Part shown: in pieces, positions 34,180 through 43,287 of the stretch
Numbering within the stretch: the first letter of the stretch is position 1
How the letters are laid out: each line of letters begins with the position of its first letter
DNA from: Phenylobacterium sp. CCH9-H3
Lineage (GTDB): Bacteria > Pseudomonadota > Alphaproteobacteria > Caulobacterales > Caulobacteraceae
Length of the DNA stretch: 55,235 nucleotides
Assembly (NCBI RefSeq): GCF_001557235.1
Contig: NZ_LSJI01000206.1
Coordinates: 1-55,235 of the forward strand
Direction: 5' to 3'
Notes under the pieces: generated by a model
Told to the model about the DNA's origin: nothing
The model's input: only the letters and a program-made list of their open reading frames with translations
The model's database searches: none
Made by a program: the position numbers and the translations under genes

Positions 34180-35966
34180 TGTGCGGCATCGCGGGCCAGC
34201 TGGGGGGCGCGGAGGACGCGCCCGTCGAGGCCATGATCCATGCGCTCCAGCATCGCGGTCCCGACGGAATCCGCCTGGAAACGGCCACGGGCGCCAGGCT
34301 CGCCCACGCACGGCTGTCGATCATCGACCTGGAGGGCGGCTGGCAGCCCCTGCACGCCGCAGGCGGCACGGTCATCGGCAACGGCGAAATCTATAACTAC
34401 GTGGAGCTGGCGAGGGACTTCGGCCTCTCCACCGCCACCGGCTCGGATTTCGAACCCCTGCTGCATCTCTATGCTCGCGAAGGCGAGGCCGCGTTCTCGC
34501 GACTGCGGGGCATGTACGCCCTCTGCCTGATCGGCCCCGACGGCCGCGCCTGGCTGGCGCGCGACCCCTTCGGCATCAAGCCGCTCTACATCATGGAGCA
34601 TGCCGGCGGGCTGGCCTTCGCCTCCGAACCGCGTGCCTTCTTCGCCGCCGGGCTGATGCGGAAGGTGCTGGACGAGGGGGCGGCCCGGGAGCTCGTCGAC
34701 CTGAACTACGTGCTCGGCGAGCGGACCCCTTTCCACGGCCTGCGCCGCCTGGCGCCCGGCGAGGTGGTGGAGGTCCGCGACGGCCGGATCGTGAGCGGAA
34801 AGCGCCGCAACCCGCTCCTCCCCCGTCCCGAAGAGGACGGGGGAGGTGGCTCGGCGCCCCAGCGACGAGACGGAGGGGGCGTGAGGCCGCAGGCTCCAGA
34901 CGCAAAGTCCAACGCTCCCTCCACCGCTTCGCGGTCCCCCTCCCCCGCCCTCTTCGGGACGGGGGAGGAGCGAGACCTTCTCACCCAGCTCGACGCCGTG
35001 CTGGAGGACAGCGTGCGGGTCCACCAGCGTTCGGATGTGCCCTATGGCCTGTTCCTCTCCGGCGGCATCGACAGCACCGCCATCGCCACCCTGATGGCCC
35101 GGCTGAACCAGCGACCCGTCACCGCCTTCACCTGCGGCTTCGACGCTCCCGGCGCCAAGGACGAGCGGGCCCAGGCCGAGCGCGTGGCCCGGGCGCTGGA
35201 CCTGGACTGGCGCGAGACCACGTTCGGCGAGGAGGACTTCTGGCGCATCCTGCCGCAGGTGGCGTGGGCCCTGGACGACCCGACGGCCGATTACGCCACC
35301 CTGCCCACCTATCGGCTCGCCGAGGCGGCGAAAGGGGCCCTGACCGTCGTGCTGACCGGCGAGGGCGGCGACGAGCTGTTCGGCGGCTACGGCCGCTATC
35401 GGCGGGCGCTGCGGCCGAAGCTGCTGGGCGGCCGGCCGGCCGAGCCCCGCGGCGCGCGTCCGCAGGTTCTGGCCGCCTGGCGCGAACGGGCCCGCCCGCC
35501 GCACGGATTGACCCCCTTGCAGGAAGCCCAGTGGGCCGACGTCGTCACCTGGCTGCCCAACGACCTGCTGCTGAAGCTGGACCGCTGCCTGATGGCCCAC
35601 GGCCTGGAGGGCCGCACGCCGTTCCTGGATCGAGAGGTCGCGGCCTTCGCCTGGCCGCTCGCGGACCGGTTCAAGGTGCGCGGCGGCTATGGCAAATGGC
35701 TACTGCGCAAGTGGCTGGAGCGAACCTGCCCAGCGGCGGAGCCCTGGGCGAAGAAGCAGGGGTTCACCGTGCCTGTCGAAGCCTGGATCGCCCCGCGCGC
35801 GGCCGATATCCGCGCGGGACTGGACAGGATCGATGCGGTGCGGAAGCTGGGAGGACCACCCGCCGCGGGAACCCTCTGGCCGTGGCTGTTCTTCGGTGTC
35901 TGGGCGCTGATCCACCTGGAAGGCGCCGAACCCAAGGACGCGCTGGCCGCCATCGCACGGACCTGA
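34179..35966 (+). CDS. asnB: Asparagine synthase (glutamine-hydrolysing) family protein with inserted repeat peptide
   Basis: A 595-residue amidotransferase. The mature N-terminus begins MCGIAG, with the Cys2 nucleophile of the class II glutaminase. The synthetase domain carries the PP-loop [10 protein letters not shown] near residue 290 and [11 protein letters not shown] near 395. Between the domains, residues about 212-264 are a low-complexity Pro/Gly/Ser/Arg segment encoded entirely by a 160-bp palindromic repeat, which keeps the frame open. Family members normally have a short linker here. Paired with a glycosyltransferase, it may amidate a glycan or peptide and not free aspartate. Enzyme activity after the insertion is likely but unproven. 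Confidence 0.9.
   Translation: MCGIAGQLGGAEDAPVEAMIHALQHRGPDGIRLETATGARLAHARLSIIDLEGGWQPLHAAGGTVIGNGEIYNYVELARDFGLSTATGSDFEPLLHLYAREGEAAFSRLRGMYALCLIGPDGRAWLARDPFGIKPLYIMEHAGGLAFASEPRAFFAAGLMRKVLDEGAARELVDLNYVLGERTPFHGLRRLAPGEVVEVRDGRIVSGKRRNPLLPRPEEDGGGGSAPQRRDGGGVRPQAPDAKSNAPSTASRSPSPALFGTGEERDLLTQLDAVLEDSVRVHQRSDVPYGLFLSGGIDSTAIATLMARLNQRPVTAFTCGFDAPGAKDERAQAERVARALDLDWRETTFGEEDFWRILPQVAWALDDPTADYATLPTYRLAEAAKGALTVVLTGEGGDELFGGYGRYRRALRPKLLGGRPAEPRGARPQVLAAWRERARPPHGLTPLQEAQWADVVTWLPNDLLLKLDRCLMAHGLEGRTPFLDREVAAFAWPLADRFKVRGGYGKWLLRKWLERTCPAAEPWAKKQGFTVPVEAWIAPRAADIRAGLDRIDAVRKLGGPPAAGTLWPWLFFGVWALIHLEGAEPKDALAAIART
34813..34972. repeat. 160-bp palindromic repeat element inside asnB
   Basis: Two 34-base arms, 34813-34846 and 34939-34972, are inverted copies differing at one base. 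Each arm is itself a hairpin (CTCCCCCGTCC against GGACGGGGGAG around a short loop). The inner part includes a 30-base stretch (34917-34946) that recurs inverted at 37276-37305. The structure fits a REP/MITE-like element of the kind scattered through Caulobacterales genomes. It is in frame and encodes the extra linker of the asparagine synthase. Confidence 0.85.
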
Positions 35967-35980
35967 ACATGAGGATGTCC

Positions 35981-37228
35981 ATGAAGTCGCTTCTGTCCGC
36001 CGCCGCCACGGCCGTCCTGCTCGCCGCCTGCGGAGGCCAGCCCGGCGCCGCCCAGACCGGAACGCCCGACGCCGCCGCGGCGGGCGGCGCGCCGGTCGAG
36101 ACCCGTCCGCCCAACGGCAAGGACCAGAAGCCCGCCTTCCCCGGCCAGACCCGCGCGCCGGAGGTCAAGGCGGGTGTGGCGTACGAGGTCTCGGACCACG
36201 TGACCGGCCTGCAGCGCCCTTGGGGCATGGCCTTCACGCCAGACGGCGGCCTGCTGATCACCGAGCGGCCGGGGCGCCTGCGGCTCTTCAAGGACGGCAA
36301 GCTCTCCGAGCCGGTGGCGGGCGTGCCGGCGGTGGACGCCCGCGACCAGGGCGGCCTTCTGGGCATCGCCCTCGATCCCAGGTTCGCCGAGAACGGCCTC
36401 GTCTACCTCGCCTACGCCGAGCCTCCGAAGGACGAGATGAACAACGCCGCGGTGGCCCGTGGCCGACTGGTGACCACCGGCGGGGCCCCGCGGCTCGAAA
36501 ACGTCACCGTGATCTGGCGCCAGACGCCCCGGCTCGCCTCGACCAAGCACTATGGCGGCCGGCTGGTCTTCGCGCGCGACGGAACCCTCTTCATCACCGG
36601 CGGCGAGCGTTCGATCACCGAGGGCCGCATGCAGGCCCAGCGCATGGACGGCACGCTCGGCAAGGTGGTCCGCATCAACGCCGACGGCTCGATCCCCAAG
36701 GACAATCCGTTCGTGGGCCAGGCGGGCGTGAAGCCGGAGATCTTCTCCATCGGCCACCGCAACATCCTGGGCGCGGCGCTGCATCCCTCGACCGGGGAGC
36801 TGTGGGAGGTCGAGCATGGCACGCGCGGCGGCGATGAGCTGAACATCGTGCGCAAGGGCAAGGACTACGGCTGGCCCACCATCGCCTATGGGGTCGAGTA
36901 CGCGGGCGGCCCGATCACCGGCGGCATCACCCAGAAGGCCGGCATGGAGCAGCCGATCTACTACTGGGACCCGGTCATCGCGCCAGGCGGCATGGCCTTC
37001 TACACGGCCGACGCCGCGCCAGCCTGGAAGGGCAGCCTGTTCGTGACCGGTCTGGGCCCCAAGTACCTCGCCCGCCTGTCGCTTCAGGGCGACAAGGTCG
37101 TCGGCGAGGAGCGCCTGCTGACCGAGGTGGGCGAGCGCCTGCGCGACGTCGTCGTCGGTCCCGACGGCGCCCTCTACGTCGCCACCGACAACGAGAAAGG
37201 GCGCATCCTGCGAGTCGCGCCGAAGTAG
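35981..37228 (+). CDS. PQQ-dependent aldose sugar dehydrogenase-like lipoprotein (YliI/Asd type)
   Basis: About 415 residues with a lipoprotein signal (TAVLLAAC, Cys near residue 16), an Ala/Pro-rich linker and a six-bladed beta-propeller of the soluble glucose dehydrogenase family. Markers include [40 protein letters not shown] and [13 protein letters not shown]. The enzyme should oxidise aldoses in the periplasm with PQQ. Three in-frame ATGs are close together; I chose the third because AGGA lies 5 bases before it. It follows asnB by 14 bases. Confidence 0.9.
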   Translation: MKSLLSAAATAVLLAACGGQPGAAQTGTPDAAAAGGAPVETRPPNGKDQKPAFPGQTRAPEVKAGVAYEVSDHVTGLQRPWGMAFTPDGGLLITERPGRLRLFKDGKLSEPVAGVPAVDARDQGGLLGIALDPRFAENGLVYLAYAEPPKDEMNNAAVARGRLVTTGGAPRLENVTVIWRQTPRLASTKHYGGRLVFARDGTLFITGGERSITEGRMQAQRMDGTLGKVVRINADGSIPKDNPFVGQAGVKPEIFSIGHRNILGAALHPSTGELWEVEHGTRGGDELNIVRKGKDYGWPTIAYGVEYAGGPITGGITQKAGMEQPIYYWDPVIAPGGMAFYTADAAPAWKGSLFVTGLGPKYLARLSLQGDKVVGEERLLTEVGERLRDVVVGPDGALYVATDNEKGRILRVAPK

Positions 37229-37275
37229 CGCCCGCCGCGCTGGGAGAGGCGCCGCGAGACAGTTCCTCCCCCGCA

Positions 37276-37305
37276 GGGGGAGGGGGACCGCGAAGCGGTG
37301 GAGGG
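37276..37305. repeat. Second copy of the 30-base repeat core
   Basis: This stretch is an exact inverted match to 34917-34946 within the asnB element. It lies in the 108-base gap between the sugar dehydrogenase and nitronate monooxygenase genes. Flanking C/G runs (CCTCCCCC before, CCGCCCCC after) resemble the element's ends, so it may be a shorter or decayed copy. It could serve as a transcript end for both convergent genes. Confidence 0.8.
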
Positions 37306-37336
37306 GGTTTCCGCTCCGCCCCCAGGGCCGCTGCGA

Positions 37337-38288
37337 TCAGGCCGGTTCCGCCACCCGGCCATATTGGCGGCCGAGGCGGGTCATCACGGCTTCAAACTCC
37401 TCGACCGTCTCGCGGATGATCTCCGCCACCGGCTTCACGCTGTCGATGCGGCCGGCGACCTGGCCGGTGAGCGCGATGGCCGCCTCCATGTCGCCGCCGA
37501 AGTAGAGGTCGAGGGCGTTCGCCATCTCGGCCATGATGTTTGGCGGCGGCTCCAGCTCGAAGCGGGTGGTCTTCTCGGTCCGCAGGGCGCGCAGGGCCGG
37601 GCCGGGGCCGTGGCGATTCAGGAAGACGGTGTCCGTCTCCCTGGCGTTCACGATCATGTCCTTCCAGTTCTGGTGCACCGGGCTCTCGGCCGCCGAGACC
37701 ATCCGGGTGCCCATCTGAACGCCCTCTGCGCCGAGAGCGAAGGCCGCGGCCATGGACCGGCCGTCGGTGATCCCGCCCGCCGCGATCACGGGCAGGTCCG
37801 TCCGGGAGCAGACCAGCGGCAGCAGGACCATGGTCGCCACGTCGCGGCCATTCTTGAACCCGCCGCCTTCGCCGCCCTCCACCACCAGGCCATCGACGCC
37901 GGCGGCGAGGGCCTTCTCGGCGGCGGCCAGGTTGGGCACCACGTGGAACACGGTCAAGCCCCTTGGCCTTCAGCGCCTCGCAGTACCGGTTGGGGTCGCC
38001 CGCCGAGGTGGTGACGAACCTGAGCCCCTGGTCCGCCACGAAGCTCACGATGTCCGGGTCGCGCACGAAGGCCTGGGCCACGTTGATCCCCCACGGCTTG
38101 TCGGTGAGGGTCTTCATCTTCTTCACCTCCTCGCGCACCTCGTCGAGGCGGCCGGAAGAGGTCTCGATGATCCCCAGCCCGCCGGCGTTGGAGACGGCGG
38201 AGGCGAGCTGGGCCCGCGCGATCCATCCCATCGGGGCCTGGACGAAGGGGTACTTCACCCCCAGCAGGTCGGTGATGCGGTTCTTCAC
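37337..38288 (-). pseudogene. Nitronate monooxygenase (2-nitropropane dioxygenase family), frameshifted
   Basis: The gene reads correctly from its ATG at 38288 (FMN-barrel start VKYPFVQAPMGWIAR) to about residue 110, at LKAKGL. It then shifts frame. The rest of the protein continues in another frame as TVFHVVPNLAAAEKAL, GGEGGGFKNG and PVIAAGGITDG, to a stop at 37337. Removing one base from the CAAGCCCC stretch at 37955-37962 restores an unbroken protein of about 317 residues. Both halves are well conserved, so the break is recent or is a sequencing error. The family oxidises nitroalkanes using FMN. The intact gene would lie in a leftward pair with the LhgO-like gene. Confidence 0.88.
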
Positions 38289-38344
38289 GGCGTTCTCCCT
38301 GGCCGGCGACTATCGCCAATCCAGGGCGGAATCCAAACGCCCGT

Positions 38345-39457
38345 TTAGAGCCCTAGCCGGCTTGCGACCTCCTCGCCAATCGCCAGCGAAGACGTCAGTC
38401 CGGGGCTTTCGATGCCGAACAGGGTCACCAGCCCGGGGAGGCCATGGACGTCCGCAGCGTCCAGCCGGAAGTCGGGCTGGGCCTCGCCGGGTCCGTGGAT
38501 CTTGGGTCGCACGCCCGCGTAGTCGGGGCTGAGCGCGCCGTCCCGCAGGCCCGGCCAGAACTTGCGGATGTAGCTGTAGAACGCCGGCGCCGCCGACGGA
38601 TCGACCGTGTAGTCCGGCTCGTCCACATAATTGAGGTCCGGCCCGAACACGCCCTGCCCGCCCAGGTCGCGACGGTAGTGCGTGCCCAGCGCGCCGGGGA
38701 TCGGCGGCGGGTAGATCAGCCGCGAGAACGGCGCCTTTCCGGTGAGGCGGAAGTACATGCCCTTGCCGTAGTGGGCCTCGGGAATCACGGCCTTGGGGAA
38801 GCCCTCGATCTCGCCCGCCACATGCTGGGCCGACAGCCCGGCCGCCGTGACGAGATAGCGGCAGGTCAGGACCGTCGGCTCGGCGCCGCCCGCCCGGACC
38901 GAGAAGCCGCCCGCTTCCAGCGGCGTGGCCCCCTCGAAGGGCGTCGCCAGCACCACGGCGCCGCCCGCGGCCTCGATCTCGCCCTGCAGAGCCAGCATGT
39001 AGGCGTGGCTTTCGAAGACGCCGCTCTGTGGCGACAGCAGCGCCCCCTCGCAGGAAAGCTCCGGCTCCAGCGCCAGCGCTTCGGCCTTGGTCAGCCGCTC
39101 CATTCCCTCGACGTCGTTGGCGCGCGCCTGCTCCAGGATCGCGTCCAGCCGGGCTAGGTCGTCCGGCGTCTCGGCCACTACCAGCTTGCCGCAGCGATCG
39201 TATTCCACGTGGTGGTCGTCGCAGAAGGCGTAGAGCATCCGCCGCCCCTGGACGCAGAGCCGCGCCTTCAGCGAACCGGTGGGATAATAGAGGCCCCCGT
39301 GGATGACCTCGGAATTGCGGGACGAGACGCCCTGGCCGATCGCCACGTCCTGCTCAAGGACCGCCACCACCAGCCCGCGCCGCGCCAGCGCATGGCCGCA
39401 GGCCAGCCCCACGGCGCCCGCGCCGACAACCACCGCGTCGAAATCGAATTCGGCCAT
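38345..39457 (-). CDS. FAD-dependent oxidoreductase, L-2-hydroxyglutarate oxidase-like
   Basis: A 370-residue DAO-family flavoprotein. The FAD motif VVGAGAVGLACGHALARRG is near residue 9, SSRNSEVIHGGLYYP near 46, and the C-terminal LFGIESPGLTSSLAIG near 347. The sequence best fits the LhgO/L2HGDH branch, which oxidises L-2-hydroxyglutarate to 2-oxoglutarate and passes electrons to quinone. A FAD-dependent glycerol-3-phosphate or glycine oxidase relative is less likely. Confidence 0.85.
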   Translation of the reverse strand: MAEFDFDAVVVGAGAVGLACGHALARRGLVVAVLEQDVAIGQGVSSRNSEVIHGGLYYPTGSLKARLCVQGRRMLYAFCDDHHVEYDRCGKLVVAETPDDLARLDAILEQARANDVEGMERLTKAEALALEPELSCEGALLSPQSGVFESHAYMLALQGEIEAAGGAVVLATPFEGATPLEAGGFSVRAGGAEPTVLTCRYLVTAAGLSAQHVAGEIEGFPKAVIPEAHYGKGMYFRLTGKAPFSRLIYPPPIPGALGTHYRRDLGGQGVFGPDLNYVDEPDYTVDPSAAPAFYSYIRKFWPGLRDGALSPDYAGVRPKIHGPGEAQPDFRLDAADVHGLPGLVTLFGIESPGLTSSLAIGEEVASRLGL

Positions 39458-39505
39458 GACCCTGGCCTAGCCGAGGTCCGGCCGAACGCAAAGCGGCCGC
39501 CGCGA

Positions 39506-40168
39506 TCAGGCGCCCAGGAAGTGCAGCCGCACGGTCTCGCGGAACATGATCGTCTGCCTGCTGATCGCGCTGTCGTCAGCCAGCGCGCGAGCGATGGTCA
39601 TGCCGCCGTAGGTGAACGCAAGGATCGCGTCGGCGAGATCCTCGATCGGCGCCTTGCCCTTGGGGGGATAGACGGCCGCGATCTCCTCCAGCCAGGCGAT
39701 GAACCGGGCGCGCCAGGCCAGCACCTGGTCGATCACCAGTTGGCGGACCCCCGCATCCCACGATCGGTCCTGGAACGTCACCGTCGCCACCATGCAACCC
39801 GGGTGGGCGATGGTCTTCTCCTCCATCTCCTCGGCATAGAGCTTTAGGAAGATCAGGAAGCTGTGCAGCGGATCGTCCGAGAGTTCGCGCGCGCGCAGCG
39901 CCAGTTCGTCCAGGAACTGGGCGTTGCGGCCGGTGTAGGTCTCGATGAGCTGGCGGGCGAGGTCGGTCTTGTCCTTGAAGTGATAGAAGAAGCCGCTCTT
40001 GGTGATCCCGGCCGCCTCCACCAGCTCCTCGATCGAGGTCGAGGCGAACCCCTTGCGGATGACCGCCTCGTAGGCGAGGTCCAGCAGGCGTTCGCGGGTG
40101 CGTTCGCCCTTGGTGCGCGCTTCGGACTGCACCTCGGGTACAGTTTTCTCTGTAGCCGGCGCCGGCAT
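39506..40168 (-). CDS. TetR family transcriptional regulator
   Basis: About 220 residues. The N-terminal HTH region is RERLLDLAYEAVIRKGF through GITKSGFFYHFKDK, with a helical ligand domain of the TetR_C type (AefR-like) after it. The start is set at the ATG preceded by GGAGGG; an upstream ATG adds 16 unlikely residues. It is divergent from the TTC38-like gene across 143 bases, which may hold its operator, but I see no clear palindrome there. Confidence 0.9.
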   Translation of the reverse strand: MPAPATEKTVPEVQSEARTKGERTRERLLDLAYEAVIRKGFASTSIEELVEAAGITKSGFFYHFKDKTDLARQLIETYTGRNAQFLDELALRARELSDDPLHSFLIFLKLYAEEMEEKTIAHPGCMVATVTFQDRSWDAGVRQLVIDQVLAWRARFIAWLEEIAAVYPPKGKAPIEDLADAILAFTYGGMTIARALADDSAISRQTIMFRETVRLHFLGA

Positions 40169-40311
40169 CGTCGTCCGCCCTCCGTTCGAATCTACGCCAA
40201 GGCTTTCAAAACACACCGCAAAACGGCACGCTGACGAACCGACCGCGCAACCGCTAGAGCCGCCGCGCTCCAGGCCTTAACCCTCGCCGCCCCGAGAAAA
40301 AGGAGAACGAC

Positions 40312-41616
40312 ATGTCGGTGAAGGATCACCACGGCCTGGAAATGACCGGCGCCAGCCCTGCGGCGGCCGAACTATATCAGAAGGCGCTCACCGCCTACCA
40401 TTGCTATGCGGGCGATGCGATGACGCCGCTGGAGGCCGCCATCGCCGACAGCCCGCGCTTCGTCATGGCCCATGTGCTCAAGGCGTGGATGACCCAGGTG
40501 GGCTCCAACAGCGAGACGGCCATGCTGGGCGTCCAGGCGTTCGGCGTCGCCAAGGACCTTGTCAACGCCAATGCGCGCGAGCTCGGCCACCTGGCCGCCA
40601 TCGGCAGTCTGCTGGCCGGCGAGGTCCGAAGCGCCGCGCGGATCCTCGAGGACGTGACCATCGCCCATCCCCTCGACTCCCTGGCCCTCCACGTCGGCCA
40701 GACGATGGACTTCCTGTTGGGCGACTCCCGGATGCTGCGCGACCGTATCGCCCGGGCCCTTCCCGCCTGGTCGCGCGAGATGACCGACTGGCACGCCATC
40801 CAGGGGATGATGTCGTTCGGACTGGAGGAAACCGGCCTCTACGACCGCGCCGAGGCCTGCGGGCGCGAGGCGATCTCGATCCTGCCGCGCAACAACTGGG
40901 CCCAGCACGGCGTCGCCCACGTCATGCTCATGCAGGGCCGCCATGCCGAGGGCGTCCGCTGGATGCGCCACGAGAACGACGCCTGGCAGGCGGAGGCCAC
41001 GCTGGGCGTGCACAACTGGTGGCACACCGCCCTTTTCCACCTGGGCCTGGGCGAGACGGACGAGGTGCTGAAGCTGTTCGACGGTCCGATCTATGGCGAG
41101 CCCACGACCTTCGCCTTCGACATGGCCGACGCGGCCGCCATGCTGTGGCGGCTCCAGCTGGTGGGCGTGGAGATCGGCGACCGCTGGGCGCCGGTGGCCG
41201 ACAGCTTCACCAAGGAGCCGCGCGGCCAGAGCGCCTTCGTCGACATGCACGCCATGATGGCCTTCGTCGGCGCGGGCCGGGAGCACGAGGCCAAGGCCCT
41301 GCTCGACCTCCAGAAGAGCGTGCTACAGGGACCGGGCGACAACGCCTACTTTACCGGAGAGGTGGGCCTGCCGGCGATGCAGGCGATCCACGCCTTCGGC
41401 CAGGGCGCCTACGGCAAGTCGGTGGAGCTGCTGCGGGGCGTGCGGAACAGGTCGGCGCGGTTCGGGGGCAGCCACGCCCAGCGCGACGTGCTGGACCTCA
41501 CCCTGATTGCGGCGGCCGGGCGCGCCGGGGAAACCAGCCTGGAACGCGCCCTCCTGGCGGAACGCGACCAGGCCCAGCCGTTCGCCACGCCCAAAGCCAC
41601 AGCCCTGGCGGCCTGA
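40312..41616 (+). CDS. TTC38-like tetratricopeptide-repeat protein
   Basis: A 434-residue soluble alpha-helical protein. The repeated helix pairs and the segments NWAQHGVAHVMLMQGRHAEG and HNWWHTALFHLGLGETD mark the tetratricopeptide repeat protein 38 family, which is found in bacteria and animals with no known biochemical role. A strong AAGGAG ribosome site lies 7 bases before the ATG. It is divergent from the TetR gene, which could regulate it. Confidence 0.85.
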   Translation: MSVKDHHGLEMTGASPAAAELYQKALTAYHCYAGDAMTPLEAAIADSPRFVMAHVLKAWMTQVGSNSETAMLGVQAFGVAKDLVNANARELGHLAAIGSLLAGEVRSAARILEDVTIAHPLDSLALHVGQTMDFLLGDSRMLRDRIARALPAWSREMTDWHAIQGMMSFGLEETGLYDRAEACGREAISILPRNNWAQHGVAHVMLMQGRHAEGVRWMRHENDAWQAEATLGVHNWWHTALFHLGLGETDEVLKLFDGPIYGEPTTFAFDMADAAAMLWRLQLVGVEIGDRWAPVADSFTKEPRGQSAFVDMHAMMAFVGAGREHEAKALLDLQKSVLQGPGDNAYFTGEVGLPAMQAIHAFGQGAYGKSVELLRGVRNRSARFGGSHAQRDVLDLTLIAAAGRAGETSLERALLAERDQAQPFATPKATALAA

Positions 41617-41698
41617 TACCGGCCCTTCCGTCCGGACGGACGCGAAGGCGGCCGGGCCGGATGGCAGGTGAATGTTGTTCAGTTGGCGCAACACCCTT

Positions 41699-41724
41699 AG
41701 CCTCCCCGCAAAATCGGGGAGGCT
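41699..41724 (+). promoter_or_regulatory. Hairpin that masks the ribosome site of the serine hydrolase gene
   Basis: AGCCTCCCCG (41699-41708) and CGGGGAGGCT (41715-41724) pair perfectly across a 6-base loop. The right arm contains GGGGAGG, the only ribosome site for the ATG 7 bases later. In RNA the site would be fully paired. The hairpin lacks the T-run needed for a standard terminator. Confidence 0.7.
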
Positions 41725-41729
41725 TTGGC

Positions 41730-42899
41730 ATGCGTAGGGTTCTTGGGCTGGCGGTCGCAGCGGCTTTGGCGGGGAGCGCGGCTCACGCTCAGGTTCCGAT
41801 CCGGCCCGGCCTCCCGTCGATCCTGGTCTGGACGCCGCAGCAGCAGGCCGACTGGTACAAGGACATCGAGAGCGTCTACCGCGTCGAGACCGTGAAGCGC
41901 GGCGACAAGATCCATCCGCTGCCCGCCGCCGACCGGCAGATCGACTTCAGCTATGACTACGGCGGCAAGACCTGGTCGGTCGACGACTACATGAAGGCCC
42001 ACAACGTCTCGGGCGTGATCGTGCTCAAGGACGGCAAGGTTCTGCTCGAGCGCTATGGCCTGGGCCGCAAGCCGGAGGACCGCTGGACCTCGTTCTCGGT
42101 CGCCAAGTCGGTCACCTCCACACTGGTCGGCGCGGCGATCCAGGATGGCAAGATCAAGAGCCTGAACGCCCCGGTCACCGACTACATCCCGGAGCTGAAG
42201 GGCTCGGGCTACGACGGCGTCACCGTGCGCCAGCTCCTGATGATGAGCTCGGGCGTCAAGTGGAACGAGGACTATACCGACCCGAAGTCCGACGTCGCCC
42301 AGTCCACGGCCCTCCCACTGGAACCGGGCAAGAACCCGCTGGTGACCTACATGAGCCGCCTGCCGCGCGCCCACGCGCCGGGGACGATGTTCAACTACAA
42401 CACCGGCGAGACCGACCTGGTGGGGATCCTCGTCTCCAACGCCGTCGGCAAGAGCCTCTCGCAGTACGCTTCCGAGAAGCTGTGGAAGCCCTACGGGATG
42501 GAGCGGGACGCGATCTGGATGGTCGATCCGGCCGGCCACGAGCGCGGCGGCTGCTGCCTCTCCGTCACCCTGCGCGACTACGCCAGCGTAGGCCAGTTCA
42601 TCCTGGACGGCGGCGTGGCGGGCGGAAAGCAGATCCTGCCACCCGGCTGGACCACCGAGGCGACCACGCCCCAGATCACCAGCGGGACCCGCGAGCGCGG
42701 CTATGGCTACTTCTGGTGGATGCCCGACAGCGGGGCGTTCGAGGCGCGGGGCATCTTCGGCCAGTCGATCACGGTGTTCCGGGACGAGCGCATCGTGATC
42801 GTCACCAACGCCGCCTGGCCGAACGCCACCGGCCGCGAGCTGTCGATGGCCCGCAACGCGTTCCTCGCCGCCGCACGGGCGGCGGCGAACGCGATGTAG
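41730..42899 (+). CDS. Beta-lactamase-fold serine hydrolase (class C/EstB-like), secreted
   Basis: A 389-residue protein with a signal peptide (cleavage near SAAHA-QVP at about residue 21). The nucleophile motif S-V-A-K is near residue 121 in WTSFSVAKS, and the YNT (Y-x-N-like) motif is in FNYNTGETD near 228. The family covers esterases, D-amino-acid amidases and penicillin-binding-like enzymes; true antibiotic resistance is not implied. Its ribosome site is in a hairpin. It ends at a 17-bp tandem duplication. Confidence 0.9.
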   Translation: MRRVLGLAVAAALAGSAAHAQVPIRPGLPSILVWTPQQQADWYKDIESVYRVETVKRGDKIHPLPAADRQIDFSYDYGGKTWSVDDYMKAHNVSGVIVLKDGKVLLERYGLGRKPEDRWTSFSVAKSVTSTLVGAAIQDGKIKSLNAPVTDYIPELKGSGYDGVTVRQLLMMSSGVKWNEDYTDPKSDVAQSTALPLEPGKNPLVTYMSRLPRAHAPGTMFNYNTGETDLVGILVSNAVGKSLSQYASEKLWKPYGMERDAIWMVDPAGHERGGCCLSVTLRDYASVGQFILDGGVAGGKQILPPGWTTEATTPQITSGTRERGYGYFWWMPDSGAFEARGIFGQSITVFRDERIVIVTNAAWPNATGRELSMARNAFLAAARAAANAM

Positions 42900-42929
42900 T
42901 CAGCGCGCGCTGGTAGTCAGCGCGCGCTG
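42896..42929. repeat. Perfect 17-bp tandem duplication at convergent gene ends
   Basis: GTAGTCAGCGCGCGCTG occurs twice, head to tail, with no gap. The first copy contains the TAG stop of the serine hydrolase. The second supplies the stop (TCA, reverse TGA) of the small leftward gene. Each copy contains the self-complementary AGCGCGCGCT. Confidence 0.9.
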
Positions 42930-43129
42930 CGCCAGCGGAACCGGTCCAGCGGGAGGGCGCCGACCGCCGCGTTCCGCTCGTTGGCGAGCTGCACTTCGCG
43001 GCCGGCCAGCGCCAGGACCCGGTAGATCGGCATCCCGCCGGCGTCCGCCGACACCATGTCGCCGACGTCCACCGGGTGGTCGGCGGCGTGGTCGAGAAGA
43101 ACCCAGTCGATGGCGTGAGAGCTCGCCAT
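42917..43129 (-). CDS. Small hypothetical protein
   Basis: A 70-residue soluble protein starting MASSHAIDWVLLDHAAD. I chose this internal ATG because GAGG lies 8 bases upstream; the longer frame adds 24 Arg/Lys-rich residues without a ribosome site. The pattern of short beta strands (VGDMVSADAGGMPIYRVLAL) suggests a small beta-barrel fold. The function is unknown. Its stop lies in the second copy of a 17-bp duplication. Confidence 0.55.
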   Translation of the reverse strand: MASSHAIDWVLLDHAADHPVDVGDMVSADAGGMPIYRVLALAGREVQLANERNAAVGALPLDRFRWRSAR

Positions 43130-43287
43130 GGTCAGAACCTCAGCTTGCGTCCGCATTTCGCGCGGATGGTCGGTAGGCTTGCGCCCCCGCTTGTGAGGCA
43201 CGCCTGAGGGCGACGTTTAACTGCGGTTCAGTTTCCATCCCGTTTCCGCGCGGAACGCATTCGGCAAGGGCCGCGTTGGCGCAGGCC

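Noticed and set aside
34813..34972. Palindromic block in asnB as a CRISPR or attachment site
   Set aside because: There are only two inverted arms with no regular spacers and no integrase nearby. A REP/MITE-like element explains it better.
37337..37957. Treating the C-terminal half of the nitronate monooxygenase as a separate gene
   Set aside because: Its first residues are the direct continuation of the conserved barrel from the other frame, and it has no ribosome site of its own.
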